DNA of 32,483 bases from Desulfobulbus sp. (GCA_028684915.1 JAQUEZ010000063.1:1-32483); one strand, 5' to 3'. Positions 16,939 through 25,749 are shown, counted from the first letter of the stretch. Notes: generated by a model not told the origin, from the letters alone. Numbers and translations: made by a program.

Positions 16939-18060
16939 ATGGGTGTAGATAATGTCCTTTTACTGGAATCCCTGGAATGGTTTGACGAGAGCGGTCAGGA
17001 ACTGCTTCATCGTCTGCCTGAACATGGATCAGGAGAATTAAAATTCGGCGCCCAGCTCACCGTGCGCGAAAGCCAGGCAGCGGTTTTGTTCTATAAGGGT
17101 AAGGCCTGCGATGCCTACGGCCCTGGTCGGCATACCCTCAAAACCGGCAACATTCCCATCCTCACCAAGATTCTCTCCACGCCCTGGGGCATGGTTAGCC
17201 CGTTGCGTTCCGAGGTCTTTTTCGTCAACCTCAAAGTCTTCACCGACCTCAAATGGGGCACGCGCGATCCGGTGGCCTTCCGCGATGCCGAACTGGGGTT
17301 GGTGCGTTTGCGTGCCCACGGCGTATTTAATATCCGCGTGGTCCAGCCGGTACTGCTGATCAACACCCTGGCTGGAACCATGGGCCGCTTTACCACCGAA
17401 CAGGTTGAGGATTTTCTCCGCCAAGTGATTGTCTCGCGGTTCAACGATTACTTGGGCGAACACCTGCGCTCGCTCTTTGATTTGCCCGGCAACTTCGATG
17501 AAATCGCTGAAGGATTGCAAAAGCGGCTGGTGCTTGATTTTGCCCGTTTTGGCCTGGCCCTTGATGCCCTTTATGTAACCTCGATCACCCCGCCCGAGGA
17601 GGTGCAACAGGCCATTGACGATCGCTCGCGGCTGAGTCTGATTAAGGATATGGATAACTTCGTGCGGATGAAGGCGGCTATGGCCATGGAAAAGGCGGCC
17701 ACTAGCGGTGGTGAGGCCGGGGCCGGGCTTGGTCTGGGGCTTGGGATGATGATGCCGGCCATGTTTGGGCAACTGCAGCCGGTTGCTCAACAAAAAGGAC
17801 AGACCAGCGAGGTCCATTGCCAGGAGTGTGAAAATCTGATCGCCGCCAATGCCCGTTTTTGCCCCTTCTGCGGTCACCAGCAGCTTGTAAGTCAGCACTG
17901 CGAGAACTGCGGCAAAAATCTGTCTCCCAATGCGGTGTTTTGCCCGCGTTGCGGTCACCGGGCCGAAGAACGAGCCGCAGAGATTACCTGCCCCCATTGC
18001 CGGACCACTAATTTGCCCGGAGCCGTGTTCTGTAATCAGTGTGGTAATAAGCTCGCCTAA
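16939..18060 (+). CDS. SPFH-domain protein with three C-terminal zinc ribbons (YdjI-like)
   Basis: This 373-residue protein has an N-terminal SPFH/band-7 domain (about 30-250) without a membrane anchor, similar in layout to Bacillus YdjI. A Gly/Met-rich linker (about 255-290) follows, then three CxxC...CxxC zinc ribbons. These start at C294, C321 and C351, and each has the FCPxC-type second half. SPFH proteins form membrane-associated rings; zinc ribbons would recruit a protein or nucleic acid partner. The next gene, 38 bp on, is another zinc-ribbon protein, mirroring the ydj-type pairing. Its own promoter suggests it heads a four-gene operon. The molecular role is unknown; in other bacteria such proteins are linked to phage-shock or membrane-stress genes, which are not seen here. 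Confidence 0.88.
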   Translation: MGVDNVLLLESLEWFDESGQELLHRLPEHGSGELKFGAQLTVRESQAAVLFYKGKACDAYGPGRHTLKTGNIPILTKILSTPWGMVSPLRSEVFFVNLKVFTDLKWGTRDPVAFRDAELGLVRLRAHGVFNIRVVQPVLLINTLAGTMGRFTTEQVEDFLRQVIVSRFNDYLGEHLRSLFDLPGNFDEIAEGLQKRLVLDFARFGLALDALYVTSITPPEEVQQAIDDRSRLSLIKDMDNFVRMKAAMAMEKAATSGGEAGAGLGLGLGMMMPAMFGQLQPVAQQKGQTSEVHCQECENLIAANARFCPFCGHQQLVSQHCENCGKNLSPNAVFCPRCGHRAEERAAEITCPHCRTTNLPGAVFCNQCGNKLA

Positions 18061-18098
18061 GTTGATCCCCGAATCCAGCAAGATGGAAATGTAAAAAA

Positions 18099-19337
18099 AT
18101 GGATATCCGAGTAAGCCAGGGTTGCCCGCAGTGCGGCGCGCCAGCCGATCTCACCGAGGCCGATCAACTGCTGACCTGCGCTTTCTGCGGCACCTGCAAT
18201 TATCTTCAGACCCAAGGCCCTTTTCGCTATGTCCTGCCCCATGGTGCACAGGGAGGTGATGAGGGGCTGCTGCTGGTTCCTTATCTGCGTTTCAAGGGGA
18301 CCATTTTTCTTGTTTCCGATCAGGGGATCGAACATCGGGTGATCGATACCACCCAGGCGGCCAACCCTATGCGCGGCTTGCCACCCTCGCTCGGGCTTCG
18401 GCCCCAGGCCATGGGATTGCACCGCCTTGATCCCCTGGCGCCGCACCGCTATCTGCCCCAATCCATTCGTGCCAATGCCATCCTTGAAAAGGCGGCTTCA
18501 GTTGGCAATCTTGGGGGTATAATCAAAGAAGGGCTCCATCACCGCGCCTATATCGGCGAGAGTCTCAGCTATATTTATCTGCCGATTTCTGTCCAACATG
18601 GCGATCTGGTGGATGCAGTCAATGGCAGTCGCCTCAATGCGTTGGACGATGCGGTCGAAGAGGTGGTGGAGGGCCGGGCCTATAATTCCTCCTGGGAGGT
18701 CCGTTTTCTCGCCACGCTGTGCCCTCTCTGCGGGGCAACCATGGACGGGGCTGGAGACAGCCGGGTTTTGCTTTGCGATAACTGCGATACAGCCTGGACA
18801 TTGGGGGCGGACGGTTTGAGCCGAATGGATTGGAGCCTTCATCCGGGCGACAAAAATACCGAGCTCTACCTCCCGTTCTGGAAAATCACCGCCCATATTC
18901 CGGTGCTCTCGATCTACAGTTTTGCTGATTTCATTGAACGGACCAATCAACCCATGCTGCCTCGGCCCCGGTGGCGGGAACGGGCAATGAGTTTCTGGGT
19001 TCCGGCGATCAAGCTGCGACCGAAAATTTTCCTTCAGGCCGGGCGGCAGGTCACCCTCGGCCAGTGGCATCTCAAACCGGAGGAGGGCAGGGTGGGCAAG
19101 ACACTCTTTCCTGTAACCCTGCCAGCCAGCGAAGCGCGTCAGGCCGTTAAGGTGATCCTTGCCGCCGCCACTACCAGTCCCAAACGGGTTTTTCCCTACC
19201 TGCCCCGGGTCCGACTGACCGAGACCATGGTGCAACTGGTCTATTTGCCCTGCAACGACCGGGGGCACGACTGGGTACAACCGGAAACCGGGATGACAAT
19301 TGCCAAGAATATCCTCAGCTTTGGCCGCTCGATGTAG
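18099..19337 (+). CDS. Zinc-ribbon protein, partner of the SPFH protein (412 aa)
   Basis: I do not recognise a named family. It has two zinc ribbons: CPQC...CAFC in the first 35 residues, and CPLC...CDNC near 210-232. The first resembles a TFIIB-type or YdjG-like ribbon. Between and after them lie beta-rich segments with no signal peptide or clear membrane helix. An aromatic-rich segment near 270-310 could be a lipid-contact region. It follows the SPFH gene by 38 bp and precedes the deaminase by 76 bp, all on the plus strand. Two Zn-ribbon proteins in tandem suggest they assemble through their ribbons or a shared cargo. The ribosome binding site is weak, so coupling to the upstream gene is likely. 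Confidence 0.8.
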   Translation: MDIRVSQGCPQCGAPADLTEADQLLTCAFCGTCNYLQTQGPFRYVLPHGAQGGDEGLLLVPYLRFKGTIFLVSDQGIEHRVIDTTQAANPMRGLPPSLGLRPQAMGLHRLDPLAPHRYLPQSIRANAILEKAASVGNLGGIIKEGLHHRAYIGESLSYIYLPISVQHGDLVDAVNGSRLNALDDAVEEVVEGRAYNSSWEVRFLATLCPLCGATMDGAGDSRVLLCDNCDTAWTLGADGLSRMDWSLHPGDKNTELYLPFWKITAHIPVLSIYSFADFIERTNQPMLPRPRWRERAMSFWVPAIKLRPKIFLQAGRQVTLGQWHLKPEEGRVGKTLFPVTLPASEARQAVKVILAAATTSPKRVFPYLPRVRLTETMVQLVYLPCNDRGHDWVQPETGMTIAKNILSFGRSM

Positions 19338-19413
19338 CCCCGCACGTTTTGACAGCGGCCTAGGTGCGTGGTATAGCATCGGGTATTCTGCACAACAACC
19401 AAGGTGATGGCCG

Positions 19414-19932
19414 ATGACAAGTGAACATGAACAGTTTATGGACCTGGCTCTGCTCGAGGCCCAAAAAGCACTGGCTGAGGGCGAATTTCCGGTGGGCTGC
19501 GTGATGGTAGCCAGTGGCCGGGTGGTGGCCAAAGGTCGACGCCAACATAGCCTGGAGTCCAGCCGCAATGAGATCGATCACGCCGAAATCCTCACCCTGC
19601 GCACCCTGATTGGCGAGCAGCCGGATCTTGATCTAGGCACGGTCACAGTCTACTCGACCATGGAACCCTGCCTGATGTGTTACTCCACCATGCTGCTTTC
19701 GGGTATCCGCTCTTTTGTCTGGGCCTATGAGGATGTCATGGGGGGGGGCGCCAACTTGCCGCTCTACATGCTCAACACGCTGTATGCACAGATGAAAGTG
19801 CAACTGGTCGATCGCATCCGTAGACCGGAAAGCCTGCATCTGTTTCAACAATTTTTCAAGAGCGGCAACTACTGGCAAGAGAGCCTGCTGTCCCGCTATA
19901 CCATGGCTCAGAGCCTGGAGTCCAATCCATGA
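19414..19932 (+). CDS. Cytidine/deoxycytidylate deaminase-fold nucleoside deaminase (172 aa)
   Basis: This is a zinc-dependent hydrolytic deaminase. H56 and E58 form the HAE motif, and C86 and C89 the PCxxC motif (EPCLMCYSTM), giving one zinc and the catalytic glutamate. The fold group includes TadA, guanine deaminase and cytosine deaminase. It differs from TadA in having YSTM after the second Cys, and WAYEDVMGGG in place of the usual VxGAxDxKxGA segment. It also has a C-terminal extension of about 50 residues. So the substrate is not necessarily tRNA. Its stop overlaps the start of the radical SAM gene by 4 bp (ATGA), so the two are probably made together. AAGG before the ATG is a moderate ribosome site. 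Confidence 0.88.
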   Translation: MTSEHEQFMDLALLEAQKALAEGEFPVGCVMVASGRVVAKGRRQHSLESSRNEIDHAEILTLRTLIGEQPDLDLGTVTVYSTMEPCLMCYSTMLLSGIRSFVWAYEDVMGGGANLPLYMLNTLYAQMKVQLVDRIRRPESLHLFQQFFKSGNYWQESLLSRYTMAQSLESNP

Positions 19933-20954
19933 GTACCACACCCCAAGCGCGAACCGTCGGCTTTCAGGCCGGTGAGCGTAACGTCTTTTTCCACCTGCTC
20001 ACTGCCTGCAATCTGGCCTGCCGCCACTGTTACATCAACCCCAAAGAGCACGGCACCGCTACCCTGCCGCGTGAGACTATCCTCACCTGGCTGCAACTTT
20101 TTGCCCGGCCCCAGCAGCAGACCAACCTTATTCTTCTGGGTGGTGAGCCGACCCTGCATCCGGATCTGGCCACCATCATCAAGGCTGCCAAGGCCATGCG
20201 TTACGCAGTGACCGTGGATTCCAACGGCTATCTCTTCCATGATCTGCTGGACAATGTCACCCCGCAGGAGCTTGATTACCTCAGTTTCAGCCTCGATGGA
20301 CCGGAGCCCATCATCAATGACCCCATCCGTGGAGAAGGCGTATTTGAAATTTGTACCGCCAATATCCGCAGGGCTGTAGCCAGGGGTTTTAATACCAGTC
20401 TGATCTACACTGTCTCCGGACTGAATATCGATCACCTCCACCGTATGCCGGAGCTGTTGAGCGATCTCGGCGTGCGCCGCTTCTTTATCCAGGTGATCGG
20501 CCTGCGCGGGAATCCAGCCAATACCAAACCCGAGGGCGAGGTGAACTGGCAGGTCAATCCCGCCCATTGGCTTTCAGTCGTGCCCAAGGTGGCGGCGGCT
20601 GCGGCAAAGCTGGGCATTCATGTCATCTACCCCAAGGTGTATCTCGATCCTCAGGAAGCCTTTCAATGCGCCGGTATGGTCGCGGAGAATTTTTTCATTT
20701 TCCCCAACGGTCGGGTCTACCAGTGCCCGCTCTGTGAGGATCACCCCATTCACAGTTATGAGATTGAGGAAAACCAGCTGGTGCATCGGCAAGGCCTCAA
20801 TGAGGATCGATTTTTTCCTCTGATCATCCCCGAGGGCTGCGTGATGAACCGACTTTTGCAACCCGACAATATTGCCTACCATGCGGACGGCTCACCGTTG
20901 CACCGAATTTCCTGTTGCCTGTTGAAACAAGAGATTCGCCCGGATTCGTTATAG
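19929..20954 (+). CDS. Radical SAM protein with C-terminal Cys cluster (SPASM/twitch-like)
   Basis: The CNLACRHC motif (C27, C31, C34) binds the [4Fe-4S] cluster that cleaves S-adenosylmethionine. LGGEPTLHPDL near 74-84 is the GGE motif that binds the SAM amino group, followed by a typical SLDG strand. The last 120 residues carry further Cys (AFQCAG, CPLC, a GCV segment and a terminal Cys-Cys) that could ligate an auxiliary cluster. No signal or membrane segment is present. It overlaps the deaminase by 4 bp and ends the operon. The close coupling suggests that both modify one substrate, for example a nucleoside, cofactor precursor or peptide; this is inference. No precursor peptide gene is obvious nearby. 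Confidence 0.9.
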   Translation: MSTTPQARTVGFQAGERNVFFHLLTACNLACRHCYINPKEHGTATLPRETILTWLQLFARPQQQTNLILLGGEPTLHPDLATIIKAAKAMRYAVTVDSNGYLFHDLLDNVTPQELDYLSFSLDGPEPIINDPIRGEGVFEICTANIRRAVARGFNTSLIYTVSGLNIDHLHRMPELLSDLGVRRFFIQVIGLRGNPANTKPEGEVNWQVNPAHWLSVVPKVAAAAAKLGIHVIYPKVYLDPQEAFQCAGMVAENFFIFPNGRVYQCPLCEDHPIHSYEIEENQLVHRQGLNEDRFFPLIIPEGCVMNRLLQPDNIAYHADGSPLHRISCCLLKQEIRPDSL

Positions 20955-21030
20955 GCCAATGGCTTGATGGGTACTCATTTCTTTAACCTATCGGAATCGC
21001 CTATTTTTTTCACAGAAAACGTTTTCCTGT

Positions 21031-21059
21031 TTGCTATTCCTGTGCAAATTATGCATAAT
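21031..21059 (+). promoter_or_regulatory. Possible sigma-70 promoter for the phosphorelay operon
   Basis: TTGCTA (21031-21036) and CATAAT (21054-21059) are separated by 17 bp, 92 bp before the kinase start at 21151. Confidence 0.5.
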
Positions 21060-21138
21060 GCAGCCGTTAGTTATGAGTGATTAAGTAACATCTTGTATTC
21101 TCAGAACTTCCGGTGTCAACCGGGTGAACCTTTTCATC

Positions 21139-21144
21139 GAGGAG
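21139..21144 (+). promoter_or_regulatory. Ribosome binding site fixing the kinase start at 21151
   Basis: GAGGAG lies 6 nt before ATG 21151. The in-frame GTG at 21124 has no Shine-Dalgarno sequence, and its use would put hydrophilic residues before the signal peptide. Confidence 0.75.
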
Positions 21145-21150
21145 TTCTGC

Positions 21151-23235
21151 ATGAGAGTAGCTTCACTGCCATCGACGTCTGGCCACCGATGCCTTTTCGG
21201 CGGCCTGCTGGTGTGTCTGTTGTGTCTCGTTTCAGCTGGTTGGTGTCCGGCAGAACTGGCCCTTGTTCGGGTCGGTGTCTACGAAAATGCACCGAAAATT
21301 TTCATCCAAGCAGGAAAGCCTGCTGGGATTTTTATCGATATTATCGAGGATATAGCGCGCAAAGAAGGTTGGCAGCTCGTCTATGAGCGCGGGAGTTGGG
21401 GCGAAAATCTCGATCGGCTGGCCCGCGGCGAAATCGATATCATGCCGGATATGGCCTATTCGGCTGAACGCAGTCAACTGTATGCCTTTCCCAAGGTACC
21501 GGCCCTTTCTTCCTGGTTCCAGGTCTACGCCCCCAAGGGCCACGGCATCCACTCTATCCTTGATCTCAATAAGAAGCGGATCATGGTCCTGGAACGTTCG
21601 ATCCAGGAATCGGCCTTTGAGCGTTTGCGCAAGGGCTTTGAACTCAACTGCGAGCTGATTCGGGTGCCGGATTACGATGCTATGTTTGCCCGGGTGCACC
21701 AGGGCGAGGCCGATGTGGCGGTGACCAACCGTTTTTACGGCATGATGCATGCCCGTAAATATGGCCTCGAGGATACGGCCGTGGTCTTCGAGCCATCGGA
21801 TCTCTTTTATACCGCCGGCAAAAACGATCCCAAACACCTCCTGCCTGCCATTGATCGTCATTTAAACGAACTCAAGGCAGATGCCAATTCCCTCTATTAC
21901 CAATCCCTTCGTCACTGGACTTCGGAAAATATTCGATTTCGTTGGCCGCTCTGGCTCAAAATTACCGGTTCCGTTGGCGGCGGGATTCTCCTGCTCAGCT
22001 TAGTGGGAGGCGTGTTGCTGAAATACCAGGTTAATCTGCGTACCCGCGAACTGCGCCAGATCAACCTGGAGATGGAAGCGCGGATCTGCGAGCGCACCAG
22101 CGAGTTGGCCGCTATTCACCGGGAGCAGGTGTCAATCTTCGAGTCTGCCGGTGTTGGGATCATGATGCTGCGTAACCGTCTTATCGTGCGTTGTAACCAC
22201 AAGGCAGAAGAGATGACCGGCTATGAACAGGGGGAGTTGGTCGGCATGTCGACTCGAGCTTGGTACGGCAGCGACGAGGCGTACGCGCGGGCAGCCAACC
22301 AGGTTTATGCCCAGCTTGGCCGGGGAGAAACACACCGTCGTTCGCAGCAGGTCATCCGTAAGGACGGCAGCACCTTCTGGGGTCGGTTGAGCCTCCGCGC
22401 CTTGGACGAGGAGAGGCCCTTTGAGGGTGCAGTTGTGATCCTTGAAGATGTGACCGAAGAACGCAATGCGGCGGAAAGCCTCCGCCAAGCCATGGAAAAG
22501 GCGATGGAGGCGGACCGGATCAAATCGGCCTTTTTGGCCACCATGTCACACGAACTGCGCACCCCGCTCAATTCGATCATCGGTTTTACCGGCATCCTCA
22601 TCCAGGGGTTGGCCGGGCCGTTGAACGAAGAACAGCAGAAACAACTGGGCATGGTGCAGAAAAGCTCGCGCCATCTGCTTTCGCTGATCAACGATGTGCT
22701 CGATATTTCTAAAATCGAGGCTGGACAACTGGAGTTAACCCCTGCCTCCTTTGATCTCACCAAATCCATCGACAAGGCGCTCTCCCTGGTCGCACCCCTG
22801 GCCAAAGAGAAAGGACTGGATTTGAGCGTAACCGTTGGCCCGGACGTCGGAACAATCATCACCGACCAACGTCGTCTGGAGCAGGTGCTGATCAACCTGC
22901 TCAACAATGCCATCAAGTTTACCTCTGTGGGGCGGGTGAGTTTAACCTGTCAGCTTGAGGAAAAAAATTATTGTATCCAGGTGGCCGATACCGGTATCGG
23001 TATGCCCGCGCAGGAACTGCAACGCATCTTTCAACCGTTCCACCAGGTGGAAGCCGGGCTTTCCCGTCAACACGATGGCACCGGCCTTGGTCTGGCGATC
23101 TGTAAGCAGTTGGTGGCTCGGATGGGGGGTCGCATGAGTGTGGTCAGCGCACTGGGGCAGGGGAGCACTTTTACCGTGTACCTCCCGGCGGAACAGGAAC
23201 CGGCCGCACGTCTTTTGCAAGGAGTAGGGGTATGA
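21151..23235 (+). CDS. Sensor histidine kinase with periplasmic solute-binding (SBP_bac_3) domain and PAS domain
   Basis: This 694-residue membrane kinase senses an external solute. Residues 1-32 form a signal/anchor segment. A family-3 solute-binding domain (about 36-260) follows, with GVYENAPKIF at its start and a LARGEIDIMPDM lobe segment. A membrane helix (about 270-290), a short coiled coil and a PAS domain (about 325-440, ending in a DVTEER element) come next. The HisKA has H467 in MSHELRTPLN. The HATPase has an NLLNNAIKFT N-box, DTGIGM and GTGLGLAIC G-boxes (to about 680). It lacks an attached receiver; the next gene, overlapping by 4 bp, is a lone receiver. The ligand is unknown (amino acids are common for this fold). 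Confidence 0.93.
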   Translation: MRVASLPSTSGHRCLFGGLLVCLLCLVSAGWCPAELALVRVGVYENAPKIFIQAGKPAGIFIDIIEDIARKEGWQLVYERGSWGENLDRLARGEIDIMPDMAYSAERSQLYAFPKVPALSSWFQVYAPKGHGIHSILDLNKKRIMVLERSIQESAFERLRKGFELNCELIRVPDYDAMFARVHQGEADVAVTNRFYGMMHARKYGLEDTAVVFEPSDLFYTAGKNDPKHLLPAIDRHLNELKADANSLYYQSLRHWTSENIRFRWPLWLKITGSVGGGILLLSLVGGVLLKYQVNLRTRELRQINLEMEARICERTSELAAIHREQVSIFESAGVGIMMLRNRLIVRCNHKAEEMTGYEQGELVGMSTRAWYGSDEAYARAANQVYAQLGRGETHRRSQQVIRKDGSTFWGRLSLRALDEERPFEGAVVILEDVTEERNAAESLRQAMEKAMEADRIKSAFLATMSHELRTPLNSIIGFTGILIQGLAGPLNEEQQKQLGMVQKSSRHLLSLINDVLDISKIEAGQLELTPASFDLTKSIDKALSLVAPLAKEKGLDLSVTVGPDVGTIITDQRRLEQVLINLLNNAIKFTSVGRVSLTCQLEEKNYCIQVADTGIGMPAQELQRIFQPFHQVEAGLSRQHDGTGLGLAICKQLVARMGGRMSVVSALGQGSTFTVYLPAEQEPAARLLQGVGV

Positions 23236-23621
23236 ACAGGCGCTTGTTGATTATTGAGGATAACGTGCAGAACATGTACATGATGCGTTTTCTGCTCGAG
23301 AAAAGCGGCTTTACCATCATTGGCGCCGAAGACGGCACAAAGGGGGTGGCCACGGCCTTACGCTGCGAGCCCCTGGCGATCCTTTTGGATATCCAGTTGC
23401 CAGGAATGGATGGGTATGCGGTTGCCGCTGAACTCAAACGGCATCCACAACTGATGGAGGTGCCGATCATTGCCGTGACCTCCTATGCCATGGTGGGAGA
23501 CCGAGAGCAAATTCTTGCCGCCGGAGCCACGGGGTACATTGAAAAACCCATCAATCCCGAGACCTTTGTTGCGGAAATCTGCAGCTACTTTCCCCAAGGT
23601 TGGGATGAGGTGGGCGCATAA
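23232..23621 (+). CDS. Single-domain response regulator (CheY/DivK-like)
   Basis: This 129-residue stand-alone receiver takes phosphate from the preceding kinase. The acidic pair E9-D10 (IIEDN) coordinates Mg, D53 (LLDIQLPGMDG) is the phospho-acceptor, and K104 lies in the EKPINPE segment, with a Thr/Ser switch in VTSYAM. There is no output domain, so it acts by protein contact or as a phosphorelay shuttle to the next hybrid kinase. Its ATG overlaps the kinase stop by 4 bp, and its stop is 1 nt before the next ATG. The order kinase, receiver, hybrid kinase fits a multi-step relay, which is inference. Confidence 0.95.
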   Translation: MNRRLLIIEDNVQNMYMMRFLLEKSGFTIIGAEDGTKGVATALRCEPLAILLDIQLPGMDGYAVAAELKRHPQLMEVPIIAVTSYAMVGDREQILAAGATGYIEKPINPETFVAEICSYFPQGWDEVGA

Positions 23622-23622
23622 G

Positions 23623-25671
23623 ATGCGGATACTCAGCGTTGATGACAAATTGGAAAATCGTTATCTGATGGAGGCGCTGCTCAAAGGCCACGGTTTTGAG
23701 GTCCGCTCGGCCAGCAACGGGGCTGAGGCCCTGCAGTGTATGGAGGAGGAAAAATTCGATTGCATTCTTTCCGATATCCTCATGCCGGTGATGGACGGTT
23801 TTGAACTCTGCCGCAGGATCAAGGCGGATTCCCGGTTTTGTCGCATCCCTTTTATTGTCTTCACCGCCACCTACACCGGTCCGCAGGATGAGGCTTTTGC
23901 CCTTAAAATTGGCGCTACCCGGTTTGTGCAGAAACCCTGCGAGCCTGAACTCCTGGTGCAAACGATCACTGAGGTTTTGGATGGTTCCCATACCGAGGTT
24001 CCACCACTCTGTTCGTTCCCTGCCGAGGAGGGGGAGGTGCTCAAACTCTATAACGAGCGGTTGGTGCGCAAGCTCGAACAGAAAATGCTTGAACTTGAGC
24101 AGGAGGTCGATGCCCGCAAAAAGACGGAAGACATTCTTTGTCAGAGCGAAACCAACTATCGCCGTCTTTTTCATTCCATTCGCGATGCATTGCTGGTTTC
24201 TGATACCCATCGGCGGATTATCAACTGTAACCGCGCTTTTGCCGATCTGTTCGGGTATTCCCTGGATGAGTTGCTCGGAGAATCAACCGCAATTGTTTAT
24301 GAAAGTGAGGCCCAGTACCATCACCTCGTCGAATCGCTCCAGACCCTGACCGACGATCCTTCCCAGATTTTCCTGATCCAGTTCAAAACAAAAGAAGGCC
24401 GATATTTTCCTGGTGAGGTCAATCTATTTCGTCTCTATGACGACGAAGAGCGGATGACCGGTTATATCGGTCTGATCCGCGATGTGACCCAGAGGATTGA
24501 GGCCGAAAGACAACAGCAGCAGCTTGAGGCCCAGTTACGTCAGGCGCAGAAGATGGAGTCCATCGGGCGTCTGGCCGGTGGTGTGGCCCACGACTACAAC
24601 AACATGCTCAGTGTTATTCTTGGCTATGCCCAAATGGGGTTGAGCAAGACCAAACCCGGTTTGCCGGTTCATGAATTTCTGCAGCAGATTATCGATGCTG
24701 CTCAGCGATCTTCGGCCATGACCCGTAAGTTGCTCGGATTCGCCCGCAAACAGGCTATCGTTCCCCGGGTTATCGACCTCAACGAAACCGTCGGCGGCAT
24801 GTTGAAAATGTTGCAGCGGATGATCGGCGAACAGGTCCAACTCGTCTGGCAGCCCCAGGCCGATCTCTGGCCGGTTCTCATCGATCCCTCCCAGGTCGAT
24901 CAGATCCTGGCCAACCTCTGTGTCAATGCCCGCGACGCCATGGCCGTGGGGGGGCATATCATCATTCGTACCGCCATGGTTTCGTTGACCGATCTCTTAC
25001 GTCTCAGCCATGGCCGCATGCCCGCAGGTGAGTACGTGCTCCTTTCCATCAGCGATGAAGGCTGCGGCATTGATCCCACCATTCAGGAGCAGATGTTCGA
25101 ACCCTTTTTTACCACCAAGGAAGAGGGGCAGGGGACTGGCCTGGGCCTGTCCACGGTTTATGGGATTATGCAGCAGAACAGCGGTTTTATAGATGTACGC
25201 AGCGCCCCGGGCCAGGGGACGAATATCTCACTCTACCTGCCGCGTCACCCAGACTCTGCCGAGCATCATCAAGAGGTGGAGGCCGCTATTTTGCGTGGTG
25301 GCGGTGAAACCATTCTTGTGGTTGATGATGAAGAAGGGATTCTCCGTTCCACCAGTGCCCTGCTCAGTAGTCTGGGCTACACTGTCCTGGCTACCACGAG
25401 GCCAACCGAGGCCATTCTCCTTGCCCATACCGAACCGGGCGGCATCCAACTTCTGCTTACCGACTTGGTGATGCCGGAAATGGGCGGAGAAGCATTGGCC
25501 AGTCTGCTGCGCTCCTTTTACCCCAAGCTGAAGTGCCTGTTCATGTCGGGATATGCCGACGACCTGCCCGGCTGGGAGAAGACGGATGGGCAAGGGCAAT
25601 GCATTCTCAAACCCTTTCCCATTGATGAGTTGGCCGCCAAGGTCCACGCTGCCATGCATTCGCCATCCTGA
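23623..25671 (+). CDS. Cytoplasmic hybrid histidine kinase: REC-PAS-HisKA-HATPase-REC
   Basis: This 682-residue soluble kinase has an N-terminal receiver (phospho-Asp D51 in SDILMPVMDGFEL) and a coiled coil (about 145-170). A PAS domain (about 175-300) with a RDVTQRIE end follows. The HisKA has H323 in GGVAHDYNNMLSVILG, the NtrB-like type, and the HATPase (about 430-550) has DEGCGID and GTGLGLSTVYG. A second receiver has D614 in TDLVMPEMGG. It has no membrane segment. ATG 23623 is chosen because the receiver starts there; an in-frame ATG at 23485 lies inside the preceding gene. Receivers at both ends suggest it collects phosphate and passes it on. No DNA-binding output lies nearby, so the final target is unknown. 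Confidence 0.94.
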   Translation: MRILSVDDKLENRYLMEALLKGHGFEVRSASNGAEALQCMEEEKFDCILSDILMPVMDGFELCRRIKADSRFCRIPFIVFTATYTGPQDEAFALKIGATRFVQKPCEPELLVQTITEVLDGSHTEVPPLCSFPAEEGEVLKLYNERLVRKLEQKMLELEQEVDARKKTEDILCQSETNYRRLFHSIRDALLVSDTHRRIINCNRAFADLFGYSLDELLGESTAIVYESEAQYHHLVESLQTLTDDPSQIFLIQFKTKEGRYFPGEVNLFRLYDDEERMTGYIGLIRDVTQRIEAERQQQQLEAQLRQAQKMESIGRLAGGVAHDYNNMLSVILGYAQMGLSKTKPGLPVHEFLQQIIDAAQRSSAMTRKLLGFARKQAIVPRVIDLNETVGGMLKMLQRMIGEQVQLVWQPQADLWPVLIDPSQVDQILANLCVNARDAMAVGGHIIIRTAMVSLTDLLRLSHGRMPAGEYVLLSISDEGCGIDPTIQEQMFEPFFTTKEEGQGTGLGLSTVYGIMQQNSGFIDVRSAPGQGTNISLYLPRHPDSAEHHQEVEAAILRGGGETILVVDDEEGILRSTSALLSSLGYTVLATTRPTEAILLAHTEPGGIQLLLTDLVMPEMGGEALASLLRSFYPKLKCLFMSGYADDLPGWEKTDGQGQCILKPFPIDELAAKVHAAMHSPS

Positions 25672-25715
25672 TCCCTGCCGCAATCCAGAGAACGGCTGCC
25701 GATCAGCGCAAAATA

Positions 25716-25749
25716 AAAGCCGTTTCCCGCGACTTAGGGAAACGGCTTT
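25716..25749. terminator. Bidirectional terminator between hybrid kinase and chemoreceptor genes
   Basis: A perfect 13-bp stem pairs AAAGCCGTTTCCC (25716-25728) with GGGAAACGGCTTT (25737-25749) across an 8-nt loop. The minus-strand reading has a good tail (TTTTATTTT), serving the chemoreceptor gene; the plus-strand tail is shorter. Confidence 0.88.

Noticed and set aside
17038..18081. 347-codon open frame antisense to the SPFH gene
   Set aside because: It is a long shadow frame. The plus-strand frame has a promoter, ribosome site and recognisable domains, and the antisense translation shows none.
18498..19568. 356-codon open frame antisense to the zinc-ribbon and deaminase genes
   Set aside because: It crosses two real genes, has no ribosome site or recognisable domain, and its Pro/Arg/His-rich translation is typical of an antisense frame.
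19414..19932. Assignment of the deaminase as TadA
   Set aside because: The zinc motif fits, but the residues after PCxxC and the C-terminal extension differ from TadA, so only the fold is called.
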